From NCBI GenBank assembly GCA_036365145.1, contig JAEOAD010000026.1, positions 434,001 to 498,000 on the forward strand: 64,000 nucleotides of DNA. The letters are read 5' to 3'. The position numbers and the translations under genes are program-made. Positions 54,376 through 64,000 of the stretch are shown here, piece by piece (positions within the stretch are counted from its first letter, which is position 1; each line of letters opens with the position of its first letter). The notes below the pieces were generated by a model that was not told the DNA's origin, made no database searches, and saw nothing but the letters and a program-made list of their open reading frames with translations. The DNA comes from Orientallactaga sibirica (Eukaryota > Chordata > Mammalia > Rodentia > Dipodidae).

Positions 54376-55932
54376 CTGGGTTCAAGGTGGTGATGAGTAA
54401 TAGAAATAAAAATTTTGTACTAGTATGACTAATTGAATTTTAAAAGTGCTTCCCCACCCTCAGGCTTGAGGAAAGCGCCGTCCTGGGAAGGAGGGTGGCT
54501 GAGAGCCACCTCAGGGCTGTCCCACTTTTAGGCTAAGGGTCATCTGAATCCACCTTCCTTAGTTCAAAATTTATGGCCAGAATCAGCATGTCATTTTTTT
54601 GTTTTTATTTTGTTTATTTATTTTTTATAGGTAGGGTTTCACTCTAGCTCAGGCTGACCTGGAATTAACTATGTAGTGTCAAGCTGGCCTTGAACTCACA
54701 GAAATCCTCCTACCTCTGCTTCCCAAGTGCTGCATTTTAAAAAACTATTTTTAAATACTTTTTTATTGGGCTGAAGAGATGGCTTAGCAGTTAAGGTGCT
54801 TGCGTGTGAAGCCTAAGGAACCAGGTTCTACTACCCAGAACCCACATAAGCTAAACATACAAGGTGATGCATACACATAAGGTCATGCATGTGCACAAGG
54901 TGGTGCATGTGTCTGGAGTATGATTGCAGTGGCTAGGGTCCCCTTGTATGCCAATTATCTCTTTCATTAAAAAAATTTAAAAATTTTACTTATTTGCAGG
55001 CAAAGAGAGAGAAGACACACACACACACACACACACACAGAGCTCCTCTAGCTACTGCAAAAGGACTGCAGATGCATGCACGCTGTGCATGTGGCTTTAC
55101 ACGGGTACAGGGGAATTGAACCTGAGCATTATTTGTGCAGCCAAGCACCTTAACTGATGAGCTATCTCCTCTAGCCCAGCACGTTGTTTTTGTAAAGGGC
55201 CAGTGATGCCTGGCATGGTGGTATGGGCATGTAATGCCAACACCTGGGAACCAGAGGCAGGAGGATTGTGAATTTGGGGCCAGCCTAAGCTACAAAGCAA
55301 GACCTGGCTTCAAAATGAATAAACAAGCCAACTGTTATGAAAGCCCAGTTGAACCCTTCAGGCTTTGCAGGCCGCAGAACCAGCGTTATATCGAATTCAG
55401 CTTTGCCACACAAAGCAGCCGTCCATGGTCTTAAAGGAAAGTGAGGCCTGTTGTCCCAGTAGACCTTTAGTTGTGGTTATTGTAGTAATGTATCATAATA
55501 TTGTTCCCCTTCTTGCACCTTGTAAAATTGCACAAGAACAAGGAACATGGCATTCCATCTGAGGAGTGCCTCTGTCCAGCATCCGACAAAGCCCGAGTCT
55601 CCATTCCCAGCACTGCACGTAACTGGGTGTTGCAGCGCTCAGGAGGTGGAGGCCGTTGGATCAGGAAGTTCCGAGTTCCAGGCCAGCCTGAGCTACATGA
55701 GACCCTGTCTTAAAAAAAAAAAAAAAAATCTTATTTCTGACGTGTGTTGGATAAGAGTGATAAAATAACAGCTTAAAAAAATACAGGGCTGGAGAGATGG
55801 CTTAGCGGTTAAGGCGCCTGCCTGCTAAGCCTAAGAACGCTGGTTCCAATCTCCAGCGGTTGAATCTCCAGGTCCCACGTTTAGCCAGATGCAAAGTGAC
55901 ACAAGGGCGCAATGCCGCACTTGATCACAAGG
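54294..55932 (+). repeat. Tandem duplication, copy 1 (about 1.64 kb)
   Basis: The block from 'ggatgaacttgaag' to 'cttgatcacaaggg' recurs next door with only scattered differences. It contains a B1 (54617-54738), a tRNA-SINE (54770-54975), a reversed tRNA-SINE (about 54975-55180), an old B1 relic near 55205 and a tRNA-SINE cut at 55932 by the junction. Confidence 0.95.
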
Positions 55933-56652
55933 GATGAACTTGAAGTCCTGAGTCTTCTACGTTCACCTCCAAGTGCTAAACTTGTGAGAACACCTCCACA
56001 CCTAGCTGATAAGCTGGGTTCAAGGTGGTGATGAGTAATAGAAATAAAAATTTTGTACTAGTATGACTAATTGAATTTTAAAAGTGCTTCCCCACCCTCA
56101 GGCTTGAGGAAGGCGCCATCCTGGGAAGGAGGGTGGCTGAGAGCCACCTCAGGGCTGTCCCACTTTTAGGCTAAGGGTCATCTGAATCCACCTTCCTTAG
56201 TTCAAAATTTATGGCCAGAATCAGCATGTCATTTTTTTGTTTTTATTTTGTTTATTTATTTTTTATAGGTAGGGTTTCACTCTAGCTCAGGCTGACCTGG
56301 AATTAACTATGTAGTGTCAAGCTGGCCTTGAACTCACAGAAATCCTCCTACCTCTGCTTCCCAAGTGCTGCATTTTAAAAAACTATTTTTAAATACTTTT
56401 TTATTGGGCTGAAGAGATGGCTTAGCAGTTAAGGCGCTTGCGTGTGAAGCCTAAGGAACCAGGTTCTACTACCCAGAACCCACATAAGCTAAACATACAA
56501 GGTGATGCATGCACACATAAGGTCATGCATGTGCACAAGGTGGTGCATGTGTCTGGAGTATGATTGCAGTGGCTAGGTCCCCTTGTATGCCAATTATCTC
56601 TTTCATTAAAAAAATTTAAAAATTTTACTTATTTGCAGGCAAAGAGAGAGAA

Positions 56653-56693
<41 letters not shown>

Positions 56694-57585
56694 CTCCTCT
56701 AGCTACTGCAAAAGGACTGCAGATGCATGCACGCTGTGCATGTGGCTTTACATGGGTACAAGGGAATTGAACCTGAGCATTATTTGTGCAGCCAAGCACC
56801 TTAACTGATGAGCTATCTCCTCTAGCCCAGCAAGTTGTTTTTGTAAAGGGCCAGTGATGCCTGGCATGGTGGTATGGGCATGTAATGCCAGCACCTGGGA
56901 ACCAGAGGCAGGAGGATTGTGAATTTGGGGCCAGCCTAAGCTACAAAGCAAGACCTGGCTTCAAAATGAATAAACAAGCCAACTGTTATGAAAGCCCAGT
57001 TGAACCCTTCAGGCTTTGCAGGCCGCAGAACCAGCGTTATATCGAATTCAGCTTTGCCACACAAAGCAGCCGTCCATGGTCTTAAAGGAAAGTGAGGCCT
57101 GTTGTCCCAGTAGACCTTTAGTTGTGGTTATTGTGGTAATGTATCATAATATTGTTCCCCTTCTTGCACCTTGTAAAATTGCACAAGAACAAGGAACATG
57201 GCATTCCATCTGAGGAGTGCCTCTGTCCAGCATCCGACAAAGCCCGAGTCTCCATTCCCAGCACTGCACGTAACTGGGTGTTGCAGCGCTCAGGAGGTGG
57301 AGGCCGTTGGATCAGGAAGTTCCGAGTTCCAGGCCAGCCTGAGCTACATGAGACCCTGTCTTAAAAAAAAAAAAAAAAATCTTATTTCTGACGTGTGTTG
57401 GATAAGAGTGATAAAATAACAGCTTTAAAAAAATACAGGGCTGGAGAGATGGCTTAGCGGTTAAGGCGCCTGCCTGCTAAGCCTAAGAACGCTGGTTCCA
57501 ATCTCCAGCGGTTCGAATCTCCAGGTCCCACGTTTAGCCAGATGCAAAGTGACACAAGGGCGCAATGCCGCACTTGATCACAAGG
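55933..57585 (+). repeat. Tandem duplication, copy 2 (about 1.65 kb)
   Basis: Offset 1638 from copy 1 at its start. About 15 bases longer, mostly because the CA tract is (AC)18 here against (AC)12 in copy 1. Substitutions are few, for example 'aagcttg' against 'aaacttg'. The terminal SINE is cut in copy 1 but complete here and runs on to 57722. Confidence 0.95.
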
Positions 57586-57722
57586 GGACTCACGCATCTG
57601 GATTTTGTTCACAGCAGCTGAGAGACTGCTGGCGCGCCCATTCTCTGTCTGTCACCCTCTCCCTCTCTCTCTGTCTCTCTCTGTGTCTCTCTCCAAAAAT
57701 AAATAAAATTAAATTAAAAAAA
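57437..57722 (+). mobile_element. tRNA-derived SINE, long subfamily (complete)
   Basis: The first 150 bases belong to duplication copy 2; the rest is outside. Its truncated twin is at 55784-55932. Confidence 0.95.
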
Positions 57723-57796
57723 ATACATTAAATTTTCCAAAAAAGAAAAAGGAAGGCAAGGAACAGATAAAGTTTGTTTCCTATAGTTTGCCAATT

Positions 57797-58090
57797 GCTT
57801 TTTTTTTTTTTTTTTTTTTTTTCAGAGGTAGGGTTTCACTCTGGCCCAGGCTGACCTGGAATTCACTATGTAGTCTCAGGATGGCCTCAAACTCACATGG
57901 ATCCTCCTACCTCTGCCTCCCAACTGATGGGTTTAAAGGCGTGCGCCACCACGCCTGACCCTTTTTTTTTTTTTTTTTTTTGAGACAGGGTCTTGCTATG
58001 TACCCCCCAAGCTGGTCTGGAACTTACAAACCTGCCTCAGCTTTCCAAGTGCTGGGATTACAAGCACGTGTCATCACACCTTGCTCCCAA
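57797..58090 (-). mobile_element. Two B1-type SINEs
   Basis: A younger copy at 57797-57958 and an older, diverged one at about 57961-58085. Confidence 0.85.
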
Positions 58091-58513
58091 CACCACGTTG
58101 TTTGCCATTTACTAACCCTAAAGTTCATTCCAACCCAGCTCGTCTGAGAGACCACAGCAACGTGGTGCTGATAACCTCATGGCCACTTCCCCAACCCAGG
58201 CAGCCAAAACAGAGCAAGAGAGGAGAACTTGCACTTCAGAACCCACACGTGCGGTTTGGTTTTGCAATCACATGAGTTAGGTGAGTGAAGTGAGTTATCA
58301 GAAGGCAGAAGGTCACATCCCTCATCTCTGTGATTAATGACAGGGCCGTGGTCTTAAGTTGTTCAGAAGTTTCTCTCTCTTTCTCCGGGCTACCTACCAA
58401 CACAAATACATAACAGGGCTCCCCCAGCCTCATAACAAAACCCACAAGGTCCTGTGCCAATATCACTTTTGCTTCCCTTTGAGATCCATGCTTGGTTAAA
58501 GATAATATGTTGT
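58091..58513. other. No recognised feature (CMAH intron)
   Basis: Single-copy-looking DNA. Confidence 0.5.
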
Positions 58514-58755
58514 GGGCTGGAGAGATGGCTTAGCGGTTAAGGCGCCAGCCTCCTAAATCTAAGAACGCTGGTTCCAATCTCCAGCAGTTCCAATCTGCAG
58601 GTCCCATGTTTAGCCAGATGCAAAGTGACGCAAGGGGGTGCACGCATCTGGATTTCTTTCACAGCAGCTGAGAGGCTGCTGGCACGCCCATCTCTATCTG
58701 TCTTTCTCTCCCTCTCTCTCTGTGTTTCTCCAACAAAAGAAAAGAAAAGAAAAAA
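58514..58755 (+). mobile_element. tRNA-derived SINE, long subfamily
   Basis: GATAATATGYTG on both flanks; about 35 bases missing after 'acgcaaggg'. Confidence 0.95.
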
Positions 58756-58975
58756 GATAATATGCTGTTTATTGGTTGGCTGGCCCCTGGGTTTTCTACT
58801 CTAGAGGATATGGGAACTGTAAGGCATGGATATGCATTGTTTTATTGACACATTTTACACATGTACATAAATGTGTTCAGATTTCAGATCCTCCTCTTGT
58901 CTCCTGCCCCGTCACTGAACCCCTTCTTCCAACTACTCCCTCTTCTACTTTCACCCTTCATTCTCTTGTTCTAAA
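58756..58975. other. Unrecognised, possibly old L1 3' UTR
   Basis: A C/T-rich stretch at 58890-58970 resembles an L1 3' tract; weak. Confidence 0.35.
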
Positions 58976-58977
58976 TT

Positions 58978-59180
58978 TAATTTATTTATTTGAGAGATAA
59001 AGAGAGAGAGAGAGAAATAGAGGAGAGAGAAAGGGCATGCAGGGCCTCCAGCCACTGCAAACAAACTCTAGACACATGCGCCCCCTTGTGCATCTGGCTT
59101 ATGTGGGTCCTGGGGAATTGAACCTGGGTCCTTAGGCTTCACAGACAAGTGCCTTAACCGCTAAGCCATCTCTCCAGCCC
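58978..59180 (-). mobile_element. tRNA-derived SINE (B2/Dip-like)
   Basis: Full length. Confidence 0.95.
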
Positions 59181-59221
59181 CACACTTTTGTTTTGTTTTG
59201 TTTTTAAGTGTGTGGCAGGGA

Positions 59222-59290
59222 GTCTGGAGAGGTGGCTTAGCAGTTAAGGCACTTGTCTGCGAAGCCCAAGGACCCATGTTCAACTCCAGT
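59222..59290 (+). mobile_element. tRNA-derived SINE, head only
   Basis: Ends after 'catgttcaactcca'. Confidence 0.85.
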
Positions 59291-59754
59291 CACCATTGAC
59301 TCCCTATACCTCCTCAAAGAGGGACAGGGGTCTCATGCCCTATTCCATTACTCAGGACAGTATGTTGATGGGCTCAGTACTGCGAAGGTGTTGTACAGGT
59401 TATTCATGGAAGGTTGTGAATTCAATTGCCATGTCATGCCTAGATATGTTCTGATTTATTTATACATTTTTTTAACTGAGGTGGATTAAATTTTAATTAA
59501 CCAATTGTAACAAATTACCTACGACAGATATGTTAGTTGACCATGACCTCCTAACATAGTCTGGTATTACACTTATCTGAATCTCTGACAAGCAATCAGA
59601 AGCAGCCATCTTAAACCTTTGAGCTGCTTGTGTGGTTGTATAGTAGCCAGAAAGTGTATTAGTAACTTTGTATAGCCGGCTATAACATCAGAGTAACAGT
59701 GGCACAAAATTGAAATGATTGCTTTATGGTATCATAAAATCTAGTTGTCTCAAG
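59291..59754. other. No recognised feature (CMAH intron)
   Basis: A/T-rich. The stretch 59300-59450 could be an unnamed old repeat. Confidence 0.45.
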
Positions 59755-59900
59755 CCAGGCATGGTGGTGCACACCTTTAATCCCAGCACTCGGGAGGCAG
59801 AGGTAGGAGGATCACTGTGAGTGTGAGGCCATCCTAAGACTACATGGTGAATTCCAGGTCAGCCTGGACCAGAGTGAAACCCTACCTCAAAACAAACAAG

Positions 59901-59941
<41 letters not shown>

Positions 59942-59956
59942 CAGAAAGACAGAGGA

Positions 59957-59992
<36 letters not shown>

Positions 59993-60002
59993 CAGAAAGA
60001 CA

Positions 60003-60055
<53 letters not shown>

Positions 60056-60060
60056 GAAAA
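59755..60060 (+). mobile_element. B1-type SINE with long (GA)n/(GAAA)n tail
   Basis: Body to 59890, then about 160 bases of GA, GAAA and GACA units to 60060. Confidence 0.95.
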
Positions 60061-60433
60061 AATGCAATTGGCTCAAGTCCTGGAAGAGACAGTGAACGTG
60101 GGTAGAATCGGAGTGGGTAAGAACTGTTAATGTCCTTTAATCATGGTATTCTCTAACAACTGGCCTGAAAGCCCAATTCAGGGTTAGTCTCAGGGGTTTG
60201 TGTGGTCAAAGTTGTATACACCAAACACATTTTCAGCAGCAGGATCACAGAATGGGTTTCTAAGAGTTTACCACCAAAATGTTGCTGAGCTTGTCATTTT
60301 TATTCCTTTGACTTCATTTCCTTGAGACACTTTGAGTGTTTAACTCTCTCCTAGTCCGCTAACATCCACTGAGACCCTTTGTCCTCAATCCCGCCACCCA
60401 ACGTTTCCCTGAATTATAAAAACAAGGGAATGG
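60061..60433. other. No recognised feature (CMAH intron)
   Basis: Single-copy-looking DNA. Confidence 0.5.
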
Positions 60434-60800
60434 GTTGGAGAGATGACTCAGCCGTTAAAGGTGTTTACATGCAAAGCCTGCTCCCCAGGTTTCATTCCCC
60501 AGTACCCACATAAAGCCAGATGCACAAAGTGATGGATGTAGCCAGGTGTGGTGGCGCACGCCTTTAATCCCAGCACTTGGGAGGCAGAGGTAGGAGGATC
60601 GCCATGAGTCTGAGGCCACCCTGAGACCACATAGTGAATTCCAGGTCAGCCTGAGCCAGAGTGAGACCCTACCTCGGAAAACCAGCAACAACAACAAGAA
60701 TACAAAGTGATAAGTGTGTCTGGAGTTCATTTGCAGTGGCAGGAGTCCCTTACGCACTCATTTTCTACTTCTCTCTGCAAATAATAAATAAATAATATTT
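60434..60800 (+). mobile_element. tRNA-derived SINE split by a B1
   Basis: Outer SINE pieces at 60434-60533 and 60714-60800. Confidence 0.95.
60537..60702 (+). mobile_element. B1-type SINE nested in a tRNA-SINE
   Basis: ACAAAGTGAT at about 60524-60533 and 60704-60713 is its target duplication. Confidence 0.95.
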
Positions 60801-61004
60801 GTTTAAAAAAACAAGGGAAAGGTCAATGTGATGTGCTTTAGTGAATAGTGAGTGCTGACTGAAAGAAACTTGAGTTTAGAACACAAATTTAGTATTCTGA
60901 TAGGTGGCGCAAGCAGAGGCCAGTAAGAGTTGTCAGCAGTTAGAGACCGGGAAGGCTTCGTCAGTGAAGGTCTTGCCACGCAAGCATCAGCACCCACGTG
61001 AAAA

Positions 61005-61130
61005 GCCAGGTGTGGTGATGCGCACCAGCAATCCCAGCACTGGGAGGTGGAGACAGGAGGATCCCGGGACTTGGTGGCTAGCTGTGGCATGCAGGTTTAA
61101 TGAGAGACCCTGTCACACAAAAATAAGCTG
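61005..61130 (+). mobile_element. Old B1-like SINE
   Basis: Diverged; lacks the usual 3' extension. A CA-rich stretch follows at 61195-61230. Confidence 0.7.
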
Positions 61131-61260
61131 GAGAATGACTGAGGAAAACACCCAATGTCAGCCCCTGGCCAGAAGATCCACACACATAGGAACATGCACA
61201 CACATACCACATGTACATACACACACACAAAATTGTCAGCAGTGAGAAAATCACAGATCA

Positions 61261-61485
61261 GGGCCAGAGAGATGGTTCAGTAGTTAAGGCGCTTGCCTTT
61301 AGATCCTAATGACTTAGGTTCGATTCCCTGTACCCACATAAGGTCAGATGCACAAAGTGGCACATGCATCTGGAGTTTGTTCACAGTGGCTTAAGGCTCT
61401 GGTGCACCCAGCTCTGGTGCACCCATTCTCTCTGTCTCTCTTCTATCTCTCTCAGCTTGCAAACGAATAGATAATTTTTTTTTAA
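61261..61485 (+). mobile_element. tRNA-derived SINE (B2/Dip-like)
   Basis: 'gctctggtgcaccca' is duplicated in tandem near 61395. Confidence 0.95.
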
Positions 61486-61627
61486 AGTAAACCTTTCTTT
61501 AAAAAAAATATCACAAAGCAGTAAGTATCCTTTTTGGGTAATTTATCTTAATTTTGTGATGCAAGGGTTAGTTGATGAACGAACATTAAATGAATCCTGT
61601 AGTTTTTGAAGCTTTCATTTTTCTTTC

Positions 61628-61860
61628 TTTAATTTAATTTAATTTTAGTTTTCATGAGGGAGAGAGAGATTGAGAGAGAGAGAGAGAATTGGCATGCCAG
61701 GGTCTCTAGCCACTGCAATCAAATTCCAGACGTGTGCACCATCTTGTGCGCATGTATCACCTTGTGTGTGTCTGGCTTATGTAGCTTCTGGGGAGCCAAA
61801 TCTGGGCCCTTAGGCTTCACAGGCAAGCACCTTAACTGCTAAGCCATCTCTCTAGCCCGA
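61628..61860 (-). mobile_element. tRNA-derived SINE, variant
   Basis: Carries an extra 'cgcatgtatcaccttgtgtg' block like the copy at 43285. Confidence 0.9.
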
Positions 61861-62062
61861 ATCTTTTGTTTTGGAGGAGAAAACCTCCTGCCCTCCCCAC
61901 ACCAGGTCTTACTTGTTTGGAAAGTTCTTAGCAGTGTTAGAATGTAAATGTCAGAAGAGTTGATAAGTGTGAATGTGTTGATTTTGCTCATAACCTCACA
62001 TGACTACACGTTTCTACATGTTTCATTTCCCATGAGGCCATGCTCCATGTGCTAGCCTGAGA

Positions 62063-62102
<40 letters not shown>

Positions 62103-62200
62103 CAGGGTCTTGTTATGTAGCCCAAGCTGGTCTCACACTCAAGATCTTCCTGTCTCTGCCCCCTAAATCTAAGATTCCAGGTGTGTGTGAGCACACCTGG
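61861..62200 (-). mobile_element. Unrecognised DNA, (TG)n and old B1
   Basis: (TG)18 at 62066-62101 is the tail side of an old minus-strand B1 at 62101-62200; 61861-62060 is single-copy-looking. Confidence 0.7.
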
Positions 62201-62397
62201 CTGCTAGTCTGATTCTTATAATAGAGAGGAAGTTTGTTAAAGCTGGAGAATGTCTTCCAGTGGAAGCAGGTCTAGGTTTGGAATCAGAAAACCCAAATTT
62301 GAGTTCCAGTTTACTTTTGGCATTAGTTATGGGTTTATGAATATGTTCTCATCTATAGAAACAAAATCGTCAGAGCCCATTGTAAAAATCAAATACA

Positions 62398-62520
62398 AGC
62401 TGGGCGTAGAAGCTCATGTGGGTAATTCTAACCCTCAGGGGAGGAGGGCTGAGGCAGGAGAATTGCTGTGAGTTCAAGGCCAGTCTGGGCTATAGAGTGA
62501 GATCCTATCTTAAGGAATAA
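62398..62520 (+). mobile_element. Old B1-type SINE
   Basis: Diverged. Confidence 0.75.
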
Positions 62521-62627
62521 TCAGTAACAACAAAAATATCAAATAAAATATGTGAAAATATCTGGCAGCTGTACATGTTTAGAAGATATTACTTAGCTGT
62601 TGTCTTCATCTTTCTTTCATTCCTTTT

Positions 62628-62782
62628 TTTTATTTTTATTTTTTGAGGTAGGGTCTCACTCTGGCCCAGGCTGACCTGAAATTCATTCTGTAGTCCTAGG
62701 CTGGCCTTGAACTCATGGTGATCCTCCTACCTCTGCCTCCCAAGTGCTGAGATTAAAGGCATGCGCCACCACGTCCGGCCAT
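62628..62782 (-). mobile_element. B1-type SINE
   Basis: Full length; CATGTTCTTCATCTTTCT follows and TGTCTTCATCTTTCTTT precedes, its target site. Confidence 0.9.
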
Positions 62783-62836
62783 GTTCTTCATCTTTCTAAG
62801 CTATCCACCATATTATATAAATCCTTTCATATCATA

Positions 62837-63030
62837 GGGCTGGAGAGATGGCTTAGCAGTTAAGGCACTTGCCTGCAAAGCCAAAGACCTAGGTTTGATT
62901 GCCCAGGACCCATGTAAGCCAGATGCACAAGGTGCATCTGGAGTTTGTTTGCAGCAGCTAGAGGCCCTGGTGTGCCTATTCTCTCTCTTTCTCCCTGTCA
63001 AATAAATAAATAACAATAAAATAAAAAATC
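62837..63030 (+). mobile_element. tRNA-derived SINE (B2/Dip-like)
   Basis: AATCCTTTCATAT repeated at both flanks (about 62819 and 63028). Confidence 0.95.
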
Positions 63031-63067
63031 CTTTCATATAATAAATGCTCAATAAAGAAATGAAAGT

Positions 63068-63255
63068 TGGGCTGGAGAGATGGCTTAGCAGCTATAGCAC
63101 TTACCTGTGAAGCCTAACAACCCAGGTTTGATTCCCCAGGACCCACAGAAAGCCAGATGCACAAAATAGCACATGTATCTGGAGTCTGTTTGCAGCGACT
63201 GGAGGCCCTGGCATGTCCATTCTTTCTCTCTCTCTCTGCTTGAAAATAAATAATT
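63068..63255 (+). mobile_element. tRNA-derived SINE (B2/Dip-like)
   Basis: Full length. Confidence 0.9.
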
Positions 63256-63279
63256 TTTATTATTTATTAATCATCATCA

Positions 63280-63440
63280 TTATTATTATTATTTGGTTTT
63301 TCAAGGTAGGGTCTCACTGTAGCCCAGGCTGATCTGGAACTCACTATGTAGTCTCAGGGTGGCCTCAAACTCACAGTGATCCTCTTCCCTCTGCCTCCCG
63401 AGTGCTGGGATTAAAGACGTGTACCACCATGCCCAGCAGA
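63280..63440 (-). mobile_element. B1-type SINE
   Basis: Full length with (ATT)n tail. Confidence 0.9.
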
Positions 63441-63736
63441 AATAAATACTTTTTTGAAAAAGATACGAAAGTCAACTTCACGTCTGCAAACAATGGGCTG
63501 AATGGTTTTATACTCAGCTGGGATTATGAGGATGTTGAATTTTTTTTCCCCTCCATTAAATTTTACTGTCTGCCTCTGTCACGGGGAACTTGAGTCTATG
63601 GAAGGGCAAGCATCATGAAAAGACGGTTTTCAACCTGTGGAAAATGTGGTTCTGAGCTGCAGGCTGCTAGTGTCCCTCTCTCTGTCCCGCTCCTCTTTAA
63701 CAGGAGCTGGCACTTGGGTTGAGGAGGCATGAGGCT
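63441..63736. other. No recognised exon (CMAH intron)
   Basis: Single-copy-looking DNA; no CMAH exon 6 sequence found. Confidence 0.5.
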
Positions 63737-63752
63737 CACGGACATGTGTGTC

Positions 63753-63768
63753 TTTTTTAAAAAATATT

Positions 63769-63810
<42 letters not shown>

Positions 63811-63972
63811 AGAGAGAGAGAAAGAGAGAGAGAATGGGCACGCCAGGGCCTCTAGCCACTACAGACATGTGCCACCTTGTACATCTGGCTAACGTGAGTC
63901 CTGGGGAATCGAACCTGGGTCCTTTAGCTTTGCAGGCAAATGCCTTAACCACTAAGTCATCTTCTCCAGCCC
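63753..63972 (-). mobile_element. tRNA-derived SINE (B2/Dip-like)
   Basis: Perfect 15-bp target duplication GGACATGTGTGTCTT at 63738-63752 and 63973-63987, so young. Confidence 0.95.
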
Positions 63973-64000
63973 GGACATGTGTGTCTTGCAGCATCACTTT

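Noticed and set aside
55234..57419. Identical sets of small frames at 55234-55768 and 56885-57419, as if a conserved gene pair
   Set aside because: They are the two copies of a recent tandem duplication; sequence identity reflects age, not coding.
54000..64000. CMAH exon 6 (expected peptide start YPTL)
   Set aside because: Searched by eye on the plus strand and not found; probably beyond the right edge.

Overview
This window is mammalian nuclear DNA, almost certainly from a rodent. It is packed with short retroposons. The two commonest are a 7SL-derived B1-type SINE (many copies carry the 'ccaggtcagcctgggctag' extension) and a tRNA-derived SINE with the head 'ggctggagagatggcttag', a B box near 'ggttcgattcc', a pyrimidine-rich 3' part and an A/T tail. 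ID-type and B4-like (B1+ID) elements and L1 copies are also present. The tRNA SINE looks like a B2-superfamily member of the type described as Dip in jerboas and relatives. A dipodoid rodent is therefore my best guess, but this is inference from memory.

Layout. 1-4460 is a decayed gammaretrovirus-like pol on the minus strand, cut by SINEs and an L1 copy. 4460-14300 is SINE-rich DNA without a recognisable gene. 14306-19165 is a minus-strand L1 with a large internal deletion that joins ORF1 to ORF2, followed by a probable solo LTR. 20-34 kb is SINEs, old L1 relics, microsatellites and some unrecognised single-copy DNA. 34574-37701 is a chimeric processed retrocopy on the minus strand: a YWHAG (14-3-3 gamma) 5' UTR and first 29 codons joined to the C-terminal half and 3' UTR of WWTR1 (TAZ). 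It has a polyadenylation signal, an A tail and target-site duplications. 37.7-46 kb is again repeats and relics.

The only recognisable multi-exon host gene is CMAH (CMP-N-acetylneuraminic acid hydroxylase), on the plus strand. Five exons can be placed: a start-codon exon ending at 46160 with a GC donor, then 46370-46573, 49053-49144 (92 bp), 52583-52692 and 53769-53959. Phases fit, no coding break is seen, and both halves of the Rieske Fe-S site and the HxHxDH motif are present. The rest of the gene must lie past the right edge. The CMAH intron after 53959 holds a recent 1.64-kb tandem duplication (54294-57585).

Most open reading frames in the window lie in SINEs or simple repeats and are not genes. 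The two observations I rate highest are the YWHAG-WWTR1 chimeric retrocopy and the CMAH 5' structure.
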